64,000 nucleotides of DNA from positions 1,612,001 through 1,676,000 of the forward strand of contig JAGKQI010000061.1 in the NCBI GenBank assembly GCA_018806915.1. The letters run 5' to 3'. The position numbers and the translations under genes were made by a program. Shown in pieces: positions 31,789 to 41,692 of this stretch. The first letter of the stretch is position 1. Each line of letters starts with the position of its first letter. The notes under the pieces are model-generated. The model was not told where the DNA came from and searched no databases. It was given only the letters and a program-made list of their open reading frames with translations. This DNA is from Phytophthora colocasiae (lineage: Eukaryota; Oomycota; Peronosporomycetes; Peronosporales; Peronosporaceae).

Positions 31789-31907
31789 CGGTAGAGGGGG
31801 CCAAGGATCTTTTGTGGTGTGCGGCAAACTGCGAGGGTCGATTGAAGGTCGATTGGGCGAAAGGTCGCCAATAGGCCCGATTTTGGAAATTTGACCGAAA
31901 AGCACAA

Positions 31908-32217
31908 TATATATTATAATGTATTGCTTGAGCAATAGAGTGCAAATTGCGGAATGAGCAGGTACGGAAAAGAGTCTCGGCAGGATCAGATCCGCAATGA
32001 CGAGGACTTGCAGCCTGACCTGAAGTCCCTCAAGTAAGCTTAAGCTACGTCAGTCACGTAGAGTTCACTGTCCTGCTCTTTACAAGGCCGAAGCAGGATG
32101 GCTACATTTCGAGTTCAAGATGGCTCCACTTGGACTGGTCTCTCGTATTGGTTGACTCATTTCTACCAATCATGTATCTCTCAATTCTTTACCGCCGGCC
32201 CCTCCTTTCCCCTCCAG
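31908..32217. other. Intergenic, upstream of the LEA-like gene
   Basis: Contains one 27-codon frame at 31954-32037 (MSRYGKESRQDQ...) that ends in a GTAAGC donor-like string. It may be a first exon orphaned by the transposon 46 bp upstream, but no partner exon was found. Confidence 0.3.
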
Positions 32218-32229
32218 GCTCATTTCCGC
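32218..32229 (+). promoter_or_regulatory. Oomycete-type initiator element
   Basis: GCTCATTTCCGC matches the oomycete Inr consensus GCTCATTYYNCA except in the last base. It lies 65 bp before the LEA-like ATG, a usual distance for the transcription start. Confidence 0.45.
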
Positions 32230-32293
32230 GCTCATCCGACGTCGCTAACGAGAAAAAGTTTTAAGAGCTCCTTAGCTCCCCAGATCTACAGCC

Positions 32294-33003
32294 ATGGACG
32301 ACGTGTCACTCAAGCAGAAGCAGACGGATGACAAGGACTTGGACAACCTCATCTTTAACGGAGAGAAGGAGGAAACTACGGCCAAGGAGAACAAACCGCC
32401 AGCACACGACGGAGACTCAGACAGTGAAGACAAAAAGTCCACAGCCTCGGCCAAGTCGGGCGATCGCTCCTCGATGAACAACGTTCTACCTGTGGATAAG
32501 CTTAAGAACGGCGCTAACACTGCGTCCAAGTGAGTTGAGCAAACTCGATAATGTTTATTTTATTATTTATTGCTGATTTTTTTCTTTTTTTATGCTAAAT
32601 AGAGTGCTGGGCCAAACGTTCTCCATGTTCAAGGAGAAGTCGGGAGCTGCTTATGAAGCTGCTAAGTCCTCTAACGCTGGCAAGACTATTGCTGGAGGCC
32701 TGAGCAGTGCTGCTACTGCTAGTCAGGAGCAGTACGGGAAGCTCAAGGAGACGGACGCCTTCAAGAAGTCTTCGGAGCTGGCCAGTGGTGCCTACGAGCG
32801 AACGTCAGTTGTTGCCTCGGGTGCCTTGGAGAAGGTACTGTACTGCTGATTTTTATAATTTGGATGAGGAAACGTGACGTGATTTATTTCCCTTTTAGGC
32901 TCGCTCGGCGTCAACTACAGGATATGAGATGGCCAAGCACACGGCTGCGGCCGGCATTGAAACCATCAAGTCTAAGACCGGTGGCAAGAAGGGCGGCGAA
33001 TAA
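32294..33003 (+). CDS. Small hydrophilic LEA/TPD52-like protein
   Basis: Exons 32294-32529, 32603-32834, 32899-33003 (GT-AG introns of 73 and 64 bp) give 190 aa. Residues 1-75 are acidic and Lys-rich, likely disordered. Residues 80-180 are Ala/Ser/Lys-rich amphipathic helix with repeated AYE/GYE...K units (EKSGAAYEAAKSSNAGKT, SGAYERTSVVASGALEK) and the ending IKSKTGGKKGGE. The composition resembles group-3 LEA proteins. The C-terminus also recalls the end of TPD52-family vesicle proteins. I cannot decide between them. No signal peptide. Confidence 0.7.
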
Positions 33004-33410
33004 AACAGCTAAGGGTTATCCCTGTTCCTCAAGTCTTGACGCGATCGAGGAGTACTGGTCTCCGATACCTCATCACAGATCCTTCACGTTGGGATTGAGA
33101 ACTGTTTATCTGCTATTCCTTCCACCCAGCTTGCTCATGCATTTTAGCGTTGTTTTGCGTACTCGAGCGAAGTTAAAGAGACAACAATAAGTCCATTAGA
33201 CCGTACTTTCCTGCTTCCTTTACCGTACCTGTACACTGAACATAAGAAATCGGTATCCATATTTCACAAGAGTAACACAAGATATTCAACGAAGTACTCG
33301 TACAGGCAAATGAATGAGGATCGTGTCAAGGAAACCCTGTTATTTTTGTTGCATTACTACAGTAGTGCACTGCCGAGTGCTATTGGGAATAAATATGAGC
33401 CTCATCTACC
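33004..33410. other. Intergenic
   Basis: 3' flank of the LEA-like gene and the sequence up to the left arm of the inverted duplication. No gene, RNA or repeat recognised. Confidence 0.4.
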
Positions 33411-33423
33411 ACGCAACCTCAGT

Positions 33424-34038
33424 TCAATTGTGAGTCATTGTCGCGCTGGAATCTCTGCTGAAGAAATGTTGCACCAAGTACGGAATGGACTGGAATCCAT
33501 CGCATTGAATGTTGCGAGATCGAGACTCAGTCTTGCTTCCGATGGTCATGCTGAGGAACTCGTTGCAGAACGTCGTCATGAGCTTCTTGCGTGAATCCAC
33601 ACCCGTGGCCAACTTGACGAGTAGCCGTGGCTGTGACATGGAGTGCACGATGTAGCTCATGAAGGCGTCGCAGTACTTGCAGCTCGTACAGCCTTCCTGG
33701 TGCTTGCGCTGAGCGTAGGCCCAGACCTGGTACCGCAGGTCGGCGAAGTCATTGAAGCGGCGCTCCAGTTGGTAATCAGGTCGGCCATTGACCATCGTTG
33801 CGTTGGCTGTCTTGTTGGTCGGGATGCGCGAGGTGCTGTGCTCCAGGAACACGTCCAGCACGTAGTAGACGACGCCGTCGCGCACGATGGTGCGAGTGAT
33901 CTCGATGTGGTCGATCTTCTCCAAGAACGACAGAGGCGCAGAGGCCTTGAACGCTCGAGTGGGTGTGATCGTCACAGGAGAGAGGGACGTCAAGTGCGGC
34001 GGTGTCAAGGTGGAAGTGGCTCCGGACAACATGGTCAT
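33424..34038 (-). CDS. PX-domain protein, left copy
   Basis: 204 aa from ATG 34038 (a second ATG is at 34032). Residues about 35-150 form a phox-homology domain: beta strands (HIEITRTIV, VVYYVLDVFLEH), the basic/aromatic motif YQLERRFNDFADLRYQVW expected to bind phosphoinositide, and a C-terminal helix (TFCNEFLSMTI). A C-x2-C pair (CTSCKYC) sits in the middle. PX proteins usually act on endosomal membranes. This copy has Asn-Ala after NKTA that the right copy lacks. No other domain. Confidence 0.78.
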   Translation of the reverse strand: MTMLSGATSTLTPPHLTSLSPVTITPTRAFKASAPLSFLEKIDHIEITRTIVRDGVVYYVLDVFLEHSTSRIPTNKTANATMVNGRPDYQLERRFNDFADLRYQVWAYAQRKHQEGCTSCKYCDAFMSYIVHSMSQPRLLVKLATGVDSRKKLMTTFCNEFLSMTIGSKTESRSRNIQCDGFQSIPYLVQHFFSRDSSATMTHN

Positions 34039-35342
34039 GGTCAATAAGGACGTTTTGGTGGGTTGTTCGCCGCGTGTAAACTTGACAAGTGACCCATCTG
34101 AGCGACAGCCATCGGCAGCCCAGCACTGCCGGCGGTGAGGGTCAACAAGGGCGGACAACCACTGCAGTGCACGAAGATGGGCACAGGAGAGTCGGCGCCC
34201 CTTCCCTCGTCCGCATGCGACGCGCGCATTTGACGGTCAAAGTGACCTGCCACCAAGCAGAATTTCTGCCGGAAGTGCGGGGCTTCAGTTTGAGAGTGAC
34301 GCTACACGGAAGAAGGAGCGTTCCCTCATGGCCGTCCACAATGTTTTGGGCATTGGCATCGTAGCATACCGAATAATTGACTAACTTTTTTCGCTGGCTT
34401 TCCCAAAGCTGCTTTTAACTACATACTGTACTGGTGATGACTTTGAGAGGACTCAGCTTTCTTCGACAAGACACATGAGCATTACCCTACAACTTTTTGG
34501 TGATCTGGAGGTATGTGGGAATGTACTCGAGCTGTATTTGTTGCCCGGCTCATGGTAGCGGTGCTGCGTGAGATAAAGCTGCCACGTCGGCCACGTGTGT
34601 AAACGTTAGTGGTCATGAGGTTTTCATCGCGACGCAGCGTAGATTGGATAGCAACGGGTACCGGCGCGATAAATACGGCGCCGTTAGAGGTCCCAGGTCA
34701 CGATGTATTCGTACACGGAGAACTTTACCCAACAATAATAAAGTTACCGGTCATGTAAAAGACAACAACATTGCCCTTCATCTCAGATTCCAGGGCCGAC
34801 GTGGCAGCATTCGTTGCCAGCTAATTCGTTGGCCGGGCAACGAATACAGCTCGAGTACATTCCCACATACCTCCAGATCGCCGAAAAGTTGTAGGGTAAT
34901 GCTCATGTGTCTTGTCGAAGAAAGCTGAGTCCTCTCAAAGTCATCACCAGTACAGTATGTAGTTAAAAGCAGCTTTGGGAAAGCCAGCGAAAAAAGTTAG
35001 TCAATTATTCGGTATGCTACGATGCCAATGCCCAAAACATTGTGGACGGCCATGAGGGAACGCTCCTTCTTCCGTGTAGCGTCACTCTCAAACTGAAGCC
35101 CCGCACTTCCGGCAGAAATTCTGCTTGGTGGCAGGTCACTTTGACCGTCAAATGCGCGCGTCGCATGCGGACGAGGGAAGGGGCGCCGACTCTCCTGTGC
35201 CCATCTTCGTGCACTGCAGTGGTTGTCCGCCCTTGTTGACCCTCACCGCCGGCAGTGCTGGGCTGCCGATGGCTGTCGCTCAGATGGGTCACTTGTCAAG
35301 TTTACACGCGGCGAACAACCCACCAAAACGTCCTTATTGACC

Positions 35343-35951
35343 ATGACCATGTTGTCCGGAGCCACTTCCACCTTGACACCGCCGCACTTGACGTCCCTCT
35401 CTCCTGTGACGATCACACCCACTCGAGCGTTCAAGGCCTCTGCGCCTCTGTCGTTCTTGGAGAAGATCGACCACATCGAGATCACTCGCACCATCGTGCG
35501 CGACGGCGTCGTCTACTACGTGCTGGACGTGTTCCTGGAGCACAGCACCTCGCGCATCCCGACCAACAAGACAGCAACGATGGTCAATGGCCGGCCTGAT
35601 TACCAACTGGAGCGCCGCTTCAATGACTTCGCCGACCTGCGGTACCAGGTCTGGGCCTACGCTCAGCGCAAGCACCAGGAAGGCTGTACGAGCTGCAAGT
35701 ACTGCGACGCCTTCATGAGCTACATCGTGCACTCCATGTCACAGCCACGGCTACTCGTCAAGTTGGCCACGGGTGTGGATTCACGCAAGAAGCTCATGAC
35801 GACGTTCTGCAACGAGTTCCTCAGCATGACCATCGGAAGCAAGACTGAGTCTCGATCTCGCAACATTCAATGCGATGGATTCCAGTCCATTCCGTACTTG
35901 GTGCAATATTTCTTCAGCAGAGATTCCAGCGCGACAATCACTCACAATTGA
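35343..35951 (+). CDS. PX-domain protein, right copy
   Basis: 202 aa from ATG 35343. Identical to the left copy except for the two-residue deletion (TATMVNGRP instead of TANATMVNGRP) and two C-terminal changes (VQYFFS for VQHFFS; ATITHN for ATMTHN). The same PX motifs are present, so both copies could be functional. Whether both are real depends on the inverted duplication being correctly assembled. Confidence 0.78.
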   Translation: MTMLSGATSTLTPPHLTSLSPVTITPTRAFKASAPLSFLEKIDHIEITRTIVRDGVVYYVLDVFLEHSTSRIPTNKTATMVNGRPDYQLERRFNDFADLRYQVWAYAQRKHQEGCTSCKYCDAFMSYIVHSMSQPRLLVKLATGVDSRKKLMTTFCNEFLSMTIGSKTESRSRNIQCDGFQSIPYLVQYFFSRDSSATITHN

Positions 35952-36091
35952 ACTGAGGTTGCGTAGTTATTATTTCATATTTATTTCCTTAAAGAAAATA
36001 CTTTACATGTCAACCACTTAAGAAAATATCTTGAGTGTATATACTTGTAGTATTATTCAACAGCCAATCAACAGTGACATTGAAGATACTT

Positions 36092-38003
36092 ATGAGTTCT
36101 GATGAGGTGGAGAGCACCACTGGAGCTTTAGCTGAGCTCTGTCGACGGAGTTTTGGTCCTTGTGGAGAGGAGACACTGCTGTTTCGACCTGCAGAAGCTC
36201 CTGTAGTAACTGGAGAGGGACACGCAGTCCTGGCAGCCTGCAACAGAGAGCTGGATGGCAATTCTCCATTGACAAAGTTCCTGCTAACTGCTGTCAATGG
36301 AATGCATCAGCAATTGGGCGACGGATCTAGTGAATTTATTCTGCTGATAGATGCAGTTGTACGACACGCAGCGGATAAACTGACGCGAGGACAGGATGTG
36401 CGTCATTCTGTCGAACGTGGACGATTGTCAAGAGCTTTTGGTATGCTGAAGTGGGAGATCCAACGTGAAATGCAAACGCCAAAGTGCAGCTTAAATGGGT
36501 TGCAATTATCCGAGCCAATTGAACTGGATCATCAGACATTGCAACCTTCGCCAAAGGTACGCGGACGTTATACCGGAATACTTTTTACTGCAATATTCTA
36601 ACTCATAAACTTTTCGGTACGTTGTACAGTTCCGAGCTACGTGTATGAGCATTCTGGTTTCGGCACTTCGTGGGGTTCTTGGTGAGAAAGCTGTGGTCTT
36701 TGTCGCAGAGTTGGTACTCAAGTGGGTGTTTACTCCACGCCTATTTCCACAGCTAGATACTGCTGAGAAGCCCGACGACCTGCTATTTAAACGTGTGCAG
36801 CAATATTTGAAAAGTGCTCCAGACGCAGTGATATTCATGACAGCACCATCCGTCTATGCGTCGTATGCGGTTCCGAATGATGAATTTATCCTGAAGAAAT
36901 CAGTGGTAACATCACAACCTCCGGGAATACTCGATCGATGTCGAGGAACCGTTCGGTTTGTGTGCTTCACGTGTTCTCTCTCGTTGTCTGCTGGATCTAA
37001 CAACATTGAACTCGCAACCAGTACGGACGAGGAATTATTCACCGCCCAAGATGCAGCTCATTTATTTATCTCGAAGTTTGTTTGTTGTCTTCGAGACAGC
37101 CACCATGTTCAGCTCATTGTGAGTACAGAAGCCCTCGATGAAAATGTAATTGCGGTTTGCACTCGCCAAGAGATCGCCTGTGTCCAGCTTGCCGAGCCGG
37201 AAGATGTCGAAGCATTATGTATCAGCGCTGGGATATTTCCACTCGCCAGTGTCTTTGACGAGATACGAGAAGGTGAGAATATTGGCGAGTGTGTGAACGG
37301 GATATCTCGAGTGAAATTCCAGCAGCAAGCGTGTTTGCGTCTTCGTGGGCTTTCAAGCCAATTACAGAATGTAAAACTACACTGCGAACGCTGGACGGAG
37401 GAGGTTGTGGTTCCTCAGCTCTTGGTTCACGCACCAACGAAAGGAGTCTACAAGCAGTACTACGTAGCAATCGTTAAGAGTTTGAGGGTGCTCAGAAGCT
37501 GGTGGGAACCTATGCCGACTGGAAATGATACTACTCGGCCTGTAATGGCGTACATGTGCAGAGGCGGTGGGGCAACAGAGCTAGCAGTTGCACAATGGTT
37601 GCAAGATGAGCATGCCAAACATTGGGAAGGCAGTTCAACACACGATCCAGTTATGTTTTCTTTGACGAGAGAGGTTTTTTCCATCGCTCTGGTTGAGGTT
37701 GTGAGCACTCTTCGCAACAATTTGAGCGAAGTCGGAGGCGATCAAAGACCTGGTATTGGTAACCAACGACAGATTCTTCTCGACACTTTGAAGAGCGATA
37801 GCGGAACGCGAGAGTATGCTGGATATACCCTCGATTATTCTCGGGTAATTGAAACAATGGCAGGATCAATCCAGATCCCTGAGCTCGTAACGGATGACCC
37901 TGCAAATTACGGCCTTGTGCATCCGTGGAGGCGAATTGACACGCTGCTGTTCCTCGTGCTCCAAACACTAGAGCAGATATTCCGGATTGATCGATTTCCC
38001 TAA
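36092..38003 (+). CDS. Group II chaperonin-like protein, probably BBS10
   Basis: Exons 36092-36556 and 36630-38003 (73-bp GT-AG intron) give 612 aa. The N-terminal region reads like the TCP-1/Cpn60 equatorial domain: SFGPCGEETLLF, VVTGEGHAVLAA and QQLGDGSSEFILLIDAVV, where classical chaperonins have GDGTT. The catalytic GDGTT threonines and the conserved ATPase Asp motifs are degenerate, as in the vertebrate BBS6/10/12 group. Among those, the GDG-x-x-x-F-I segment is closest to BBS10. BBS10 helps assemble the BBSome for ciliary transport; Phytophthora zoospores have flagella. BBS12 or MKKS are alternatives. Confidence 0.6.
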
Positions 38004-38084
38004 GACACTTGTCAATACAGCAAAGTAAAAAGCAGCATCTCACCAAAAACCTCTCGATAAAGACCTGTCTGTTAGCAGGGACAG

Positions 38085-38906
38085 TTAAAGTCGTTCTTTT
38101 GAGCTAAGGAGCGCAAAATACCCGGCAAAGCTGTCGCCCACATGAATGACGTTGGGCACCGACGGGACAACAGCATCCTGGGGCGAAGTCGGGATGTGCA
38201 CAATACGTGGCACGTGCTTTTCCAGCTCAGAGACAACTCCAGCTTCAACTAGAAAAGGTTACACATGAAAAAAAGTCATCAGCACTAACTTAAAAAAAAT
38301 AAATAACACCACCAATTCCTCACCTTCCACATGAACATGAGGCTCAATCTGTCGCACGAACGCAATCTTGCCAATCAACGTCGCGCAGAAGAGGATCTTG
38401 TGTGCCTTGACTCCTCCTAGCACTGCGTCATTGCTCTTCAAATCTGGGTGTGTCGACACGAAGTCCCGAATACGTTGCATATGCTGAGTATCCTTAGCAT
38501 CCTTCACCGTACACAATATGTACACATCTGCCACATGAGACAGATCCGCCAGCATCGCCGGCACCTCGTCATTCGTCCAGGCCAAAGCGTCAATGTTCTC
38601 GGATTTAAACAGTGCGTCACCACTAATAGTGACGGTACGCGCGCCGTTGCGCAGGGGCAATGTGAAGTGCAGACGCAGTTGACGATCGTTCAGTCCAGAG
38701 GTAGAGATAGCAGGCGTTGAAGCTAAAGCTGCAGCTGTGGACGGCGCCATTCTGGCGTTTGTAGTGCCTCGAGGTGCGTCCCCTTGACGCAACTGCTGCA
38801 CGTAAACGTAGCCCGTACTGAGCATAACCACCAGAAGGATAATGAGGATGCCTAAGAGGCTGTCGTCGATCATACCGTCCACTACCTCGGGGCTCTTGGC
38901 AGTCAT
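38085..38906 (-). CDS. PEX22: PEX22-like peroxisomal membrane protein
   Basis: Exons, minus strand, 38906-38324 and 38248-38085 (75-bp intron), give 248 aa. One N-terminal membrane span (residues about 15-35, LLGILIILLVVMLSTGYVYV) is followed by a linker and an alpha/beta soluble domain: LRLHFTLPL, DVYILCTVKDAKDTQH, KILFCATLIGKIAFVRQIEP, VHVE. After the splice come PRIVHIPTSP and the C-terminal VGDSFAGYFALL. Length, topology and the FVRQ-EP-x-x-HVE segment fit PEX22, which anchors the PEX4 ubiquitin-conjugating enzyme at peroxisomes. The start is the first ATG; a second Met is 11 codons later. Divergent with TRAPPC6. Confidence 0.6.
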
Positions 38907-39027
38907 AATGCTCCAAGTTAGTGTTTTAGCTTTAGATAATGTAGACACGTAGCAATATTTTTTTTATCAGATTGGACTATATTTTGTGTCTTTGTACACA
39001 AATACTCAAATTGTTTTTCGAGGGAAG
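38907..39027. promoter_or_regulatory. 121-bp shared promoter of PEX22-like and TRAPPC6
   Basis: Only 121 bp separate the two divergent start codons. The region is A/T-rich and has no second repeat or ORF, so both promoters and 5' UTRs must lie within it or overlap the genes. Confidence 0.5.
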
Positions 39028-39712
39028 ATGAAGGAGGTGGCGGATGGCTGCTTCCAGCAGCTTTACGGCGAGATTGTGCGCTCTATGGTACATTATCCAC
39101 GCTGCAATTGTATGATATAGATATTTGTATGCTTACTCGTGAATTTGAGTGTAGTTAGAGCGCTATCCGTGGCAAGTGGAAGGCGCAGATGCGACGACTC
39201 CAACTGCAGAGGAGGAGGCAGCCCATCGCGAAGCTGTTATCGTCAAACTGGAGGCTATGGGCTACGATGTGGGCTGTCGCTTTGCTGAACGTGCAGCTAG
39301 AGACCGACCACGCATGTTGGAGCCGCTGGACGTGATCAAGTTCGTGTGCAAGGACTTCTGGATCGCCATGTTCAAGAAACAGATCGACAAACTGCAGACT
39401 AACCACCGAGGGGTCTTCGTCGTGCAGGACTTTAGTTTCCGCTGGCTGGCGGGGATATCTGCAGCTACGGAGCAGGAGACGAGAGAGATGGCATTGCTGT
39501 TCCTAGTCTTCCCCTGTGGGATGATTCGAGGGGCACTCGCCAATCTCGGACTGACTGCTATCGTCAATGCAGACGTCCCAGATGCCCGCACGCTCCCTGG
39601 ATGTACGTTTGTGGAGAGGACAAGAGTTAGAGGAGCACTAACTGATGCTGTGCTTTGTGTGGCTGACGAACTATGGACAGGTTTATTTAACATTAAGATT
39701 AAGCAGGGGTGA
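39028..39712 (+). CDS. TRAPPC6: TRAPP complex subunit 6 (TRS33)
   Basis: Exon 1 is 39028-39087 and exon 2 is 39161-39712; the acceptor at 39159-39160 is preceded by a second AG. Together they give 203 aa. The Bet3-fold motifs of TRAPPC6 are clear: GYDVGCRFAERAARDR, VIKFVCKDFWIAMFKKQI, LQTNHRGVFVVQD, FPCGMIRGALANLGLTAIV, and the C-terminal beta hairpin ending LPGCTFVERT. About 25 extra residues follow. TRAPP is the Rab1/Ypt1 exchange complex that tethers ER-Golgi vesicles. Confidence 0.87.
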
Positions 39713-39802
39713 CCAGTTGAAGAGCACTGTCTGGGTATTGACACCCAGAATTTAATCACGTACGCGGGTAGTTGCCACTTCATCCACTACTTTCGTATGC
39801 CC

Positions 39803-41503
39803 TCAGGTTTCCCCACTGCCACTGAGCAACGTCTGCTTCCCAAAAGTCTCAATGAACTCGTCTAGTTCATCCGAGTGGCCACCACGAGCACGACCTCTCG
39901 GTAACTGGTCGGGACGGTAGAAGTCGACGATTAACACGAGGCGCGTTGCATCCGGGTGGTGGTTGAACGCGTAGTGCAGTTTACTGTCGTCAAACACGAT
40001 GAACTCCCGCTCAGCGTGGTAAGTCGTTTCTCCCCCGACGACCATGGCACAACACGGATCTCCGTTGGGCAGCGTAGGCACCACAAGCGGAAAGTGGACA
40101 CGGAGCACGTGGTTGGCCAAGTCTGCCCAGCCCCGATGCGTACTCAGTGTCGTATTAGGCCCAAGCTTCGAGAACAGCGCAGTACGAATATTCGGCAGAC
40201 TCTTCAGGACTTCTGCCGTGCGTGGGCACATGGAACACGTTGGAGACACCCACGTCGTCTTGGATTCATCGTAGGCCGGGAACGTGTAGCAAAACGGGAA
40301 CACCCGCCATTCACTGTCGCCTTCAGTGTAATGCTTCTCCGGCCAGAACGGCCACGTTGCCATTTGCTGCACGGCCTGCATCTCCTCCAAAATCACGTTG
40401 TAGTGGTCCTTCAGAATATCGAGCTGTGGGAAATATTCTTGGTATGGATAGTAGTTGGGCGCGTCGTCATCTTGAATCTCTTCGTCCGATGAATAGCCGG
40501 CGCCGTCACCAACCCAATCCGTCACATGTCGGATATCTTCCTCTTCATCCGTGCATTCATCAGTCTTACGCAGACACAGCAAACGATAGCCCATCTGATC
40601 ACGACGCAACAACTCGTATAGGGGCGAGTGCTCCACGAAGAAAAAGGCCTCAAGCTCCGAATGGAATTCCTGTGGCGTGAACTGATGAATCAGCTCGCGG
40701 GTGCTGCCTGAGCTTAGCTTGGCACCCATTGCAGCTTCGTACGACACCAATTGCTCCTGGACGATCTCGAACAACGGTGCTTTATTTTGTGCCGATGAAA
40801 TGGGCGAAAGCAGCGAATGTTCCAAGTGATCTGCCGCCACATCAGGCGGAATGAAGTCTGCGACGAACAGCAGTCCCCCTGGTTTAAGCACACGAGCGAT
40901 CTCATTCACCGCTTTCCCTAAATTCTGCACCTCCTGCAAACTCTGGACCCCGACAGCTACATCTACTGAATGAGTCAGCAAACCTTTCATCCTCTCACAC
41001 GAATGATGATACAAACGCAGTTTCCGCTCCTGAAACTCGGGCATCTGCTCCGTGAAGTCGTTCCACACCTCCTTACTGCGTTCCAGCGCCTGAATCGATA
41101 TATCCAACCCCACAACCTCAGCATTAGGGTATAGTGTCTGCAGCTCACACAGACCTCCACCAGCACCACATCCAAGATCCAAGATCGTGAACGTTTCGTT
41201 ACGTCGTGCATCGTGTTGGCCATCGACGTCCATTAGATTGTCATAGAGCTGCAACTGGAACCTGTCGGCTGGGTAGTGCGCGTGGAACTTGCTGGTAGGC
41301 GCGTCACCACTGACATTGGAGCTGGTGACGGTAGCGACAGCTGCAGCACTCGAATTGACGTGAGTGTCACCGCGTGGGTGAAATCCGACGTTACAGCACA
41401 CGCGGTGGCGCTCAGCGTAGATGGGCGAGTGGAAGATGCCGTCGTAGAACTCGCGTACACTGGGGCCGCACGCTTTGGCCTCTACGTGTTCACCCGGCGC
41501 CAT
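39803..41503 (-). CDS. Methyltransferase-aspartyl/asparaginyl hydroxylase fusion
   Basis: Intronless, 566 aa from ATG 41503. Residues about 15-290 are a class I SAM methyltransferase: motif I ILDLGCGAGGGL (107-118), VVGLDIS, VGVQSLQEV, and the RVLKPGGLLFVADF strand. An acidic linker follows. Residues about 370-550 match the Asp/Asn beta-hydroxylase (ASPH) double-stranded helix: LSTHRGWADLANHVLRVHFP with the first iron-binding His, FIVFDDSKLHYAF with the second His, and RLVLIVDFYRP with the 2-oxoglutarate-binding Arg. So one protein would both methylate and hydroxylate. The substrate is unknown. Cytosolic; no signal peptide. Divergent with the SPT3-like gene (189 bp apart). Confidence 0.82.
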   Translation of the reverse strand: MAPGEHVEAKACGPSVREFYDGIFHSPIYAERHRVCCNVGFHPRGDTHVNSSAAAVATVTSSNVSGDAPTSKFHAHYPADRFQLQLYDNLMDVDGQHDARRNETFTILDLGCGAGGGLCELQTLYPNAEVVGLDISIQALERSKEVWNDFTEQMPEFQERKLRLYHHSCERMKGLLTHSVDVAVGVQSLQEVQNLGKAVNEIARVLKPGGLLFVADFIPPDVAADHLEHSLLSPISSAQNKAPLFEIVQEQLVSYEAAMGAKLSSGSTRELIHQFTPQEFHSELEAFFFVEHSPLYELLRRDQMGYRLLCLRKTDECTDEEEDIRHVTDWVGDGAGYSSDEEIQDDDAPNYYPYQEYFPQLDILKDHYNVILEEMQAVQQMATWPFWPEKHYTEGDSEWRVFPFCYTFPAYDESKTTWVSPTCSMCPRTAEVLKSLPNIRTALFSKLGPNTTLSTHRGWADLANHVLRVHFPLVVPTLPNGDPCCAMVVGGETTYHAEREFIVFDDSKLHYAFNHHPDATRLVLIVDFYRPDQLPRGRARGGHSDELDEFIETFGKQTLLSGSGET

Positions 41504-41692
41504 GATCTAACGAAAGAGCGAGCGTCTTGGGCGTCTTATCGCCAAATGACGCCTTCAAGCTCAGGTCGGTGATGAATTGAGAGCGACGTCTATGCGACTT
41601 CTGAGAATCAGATCTGAGGCGGGATCAGATTGAAATAAAATAATACTATTTTCAATTTTAATTTCAATTTCGATTCGCCAATTTGTACTGGA

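Larger units (their letters stand above)
29214..31907. mobile_element. TA-flanked Tc1/IS630-like transposon with two convergent ORFs
   Basis: 2,694-bp unit flanked by TA at 29212-29213 and 31908-31909. Both ends start TTGTG and share, inward, TTTCCAAAAT, GGGC/GGCG blocks and repeated ATCGACC units, forming imperfect inverted repeats of about 75 bp with small gaps. ORF1 reads inward from the left (29238-30703) and the transposase reads inward from the right (31788-30709). Their stops are only 5 bp apart and each start lies in or near a terminal repeat. The TA target and DDE transposase place it in the IS630-Tc1-mariner group. The large accessory ORF1 is unusual for that group. Confidence 0.75.
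33411..35964. repeat. Large inverted duplication carrying two PX genes
   Basis: Left arm 33411-34549 (1,139 bp) and right arm 34832-35964 (1,133 bp) are reverse complements around a 282-bp spacer. The 6-bp length difference is one indel in the PX coding sequence (near 33795 versus 35575). Otherwise only a handful of substitutions are visible. The match stops abruptly at both outer ends. Each arm holds a complete gene plus about 500 bp of upstream sequence, so the two genes are transcribed divergently from the same near-identical promoter. No transposase or target duplication was seen. Confidence 0.92.

Noticed and set aside
35017..35339. Mirror ORFs upstream of the PX genes (e.g. MVAGHFDRQM...) as separate genes
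   Set aside because: They occur identically in both arms only because the arms are duplicates; no domain, and they overlap the likely PX 5' region.
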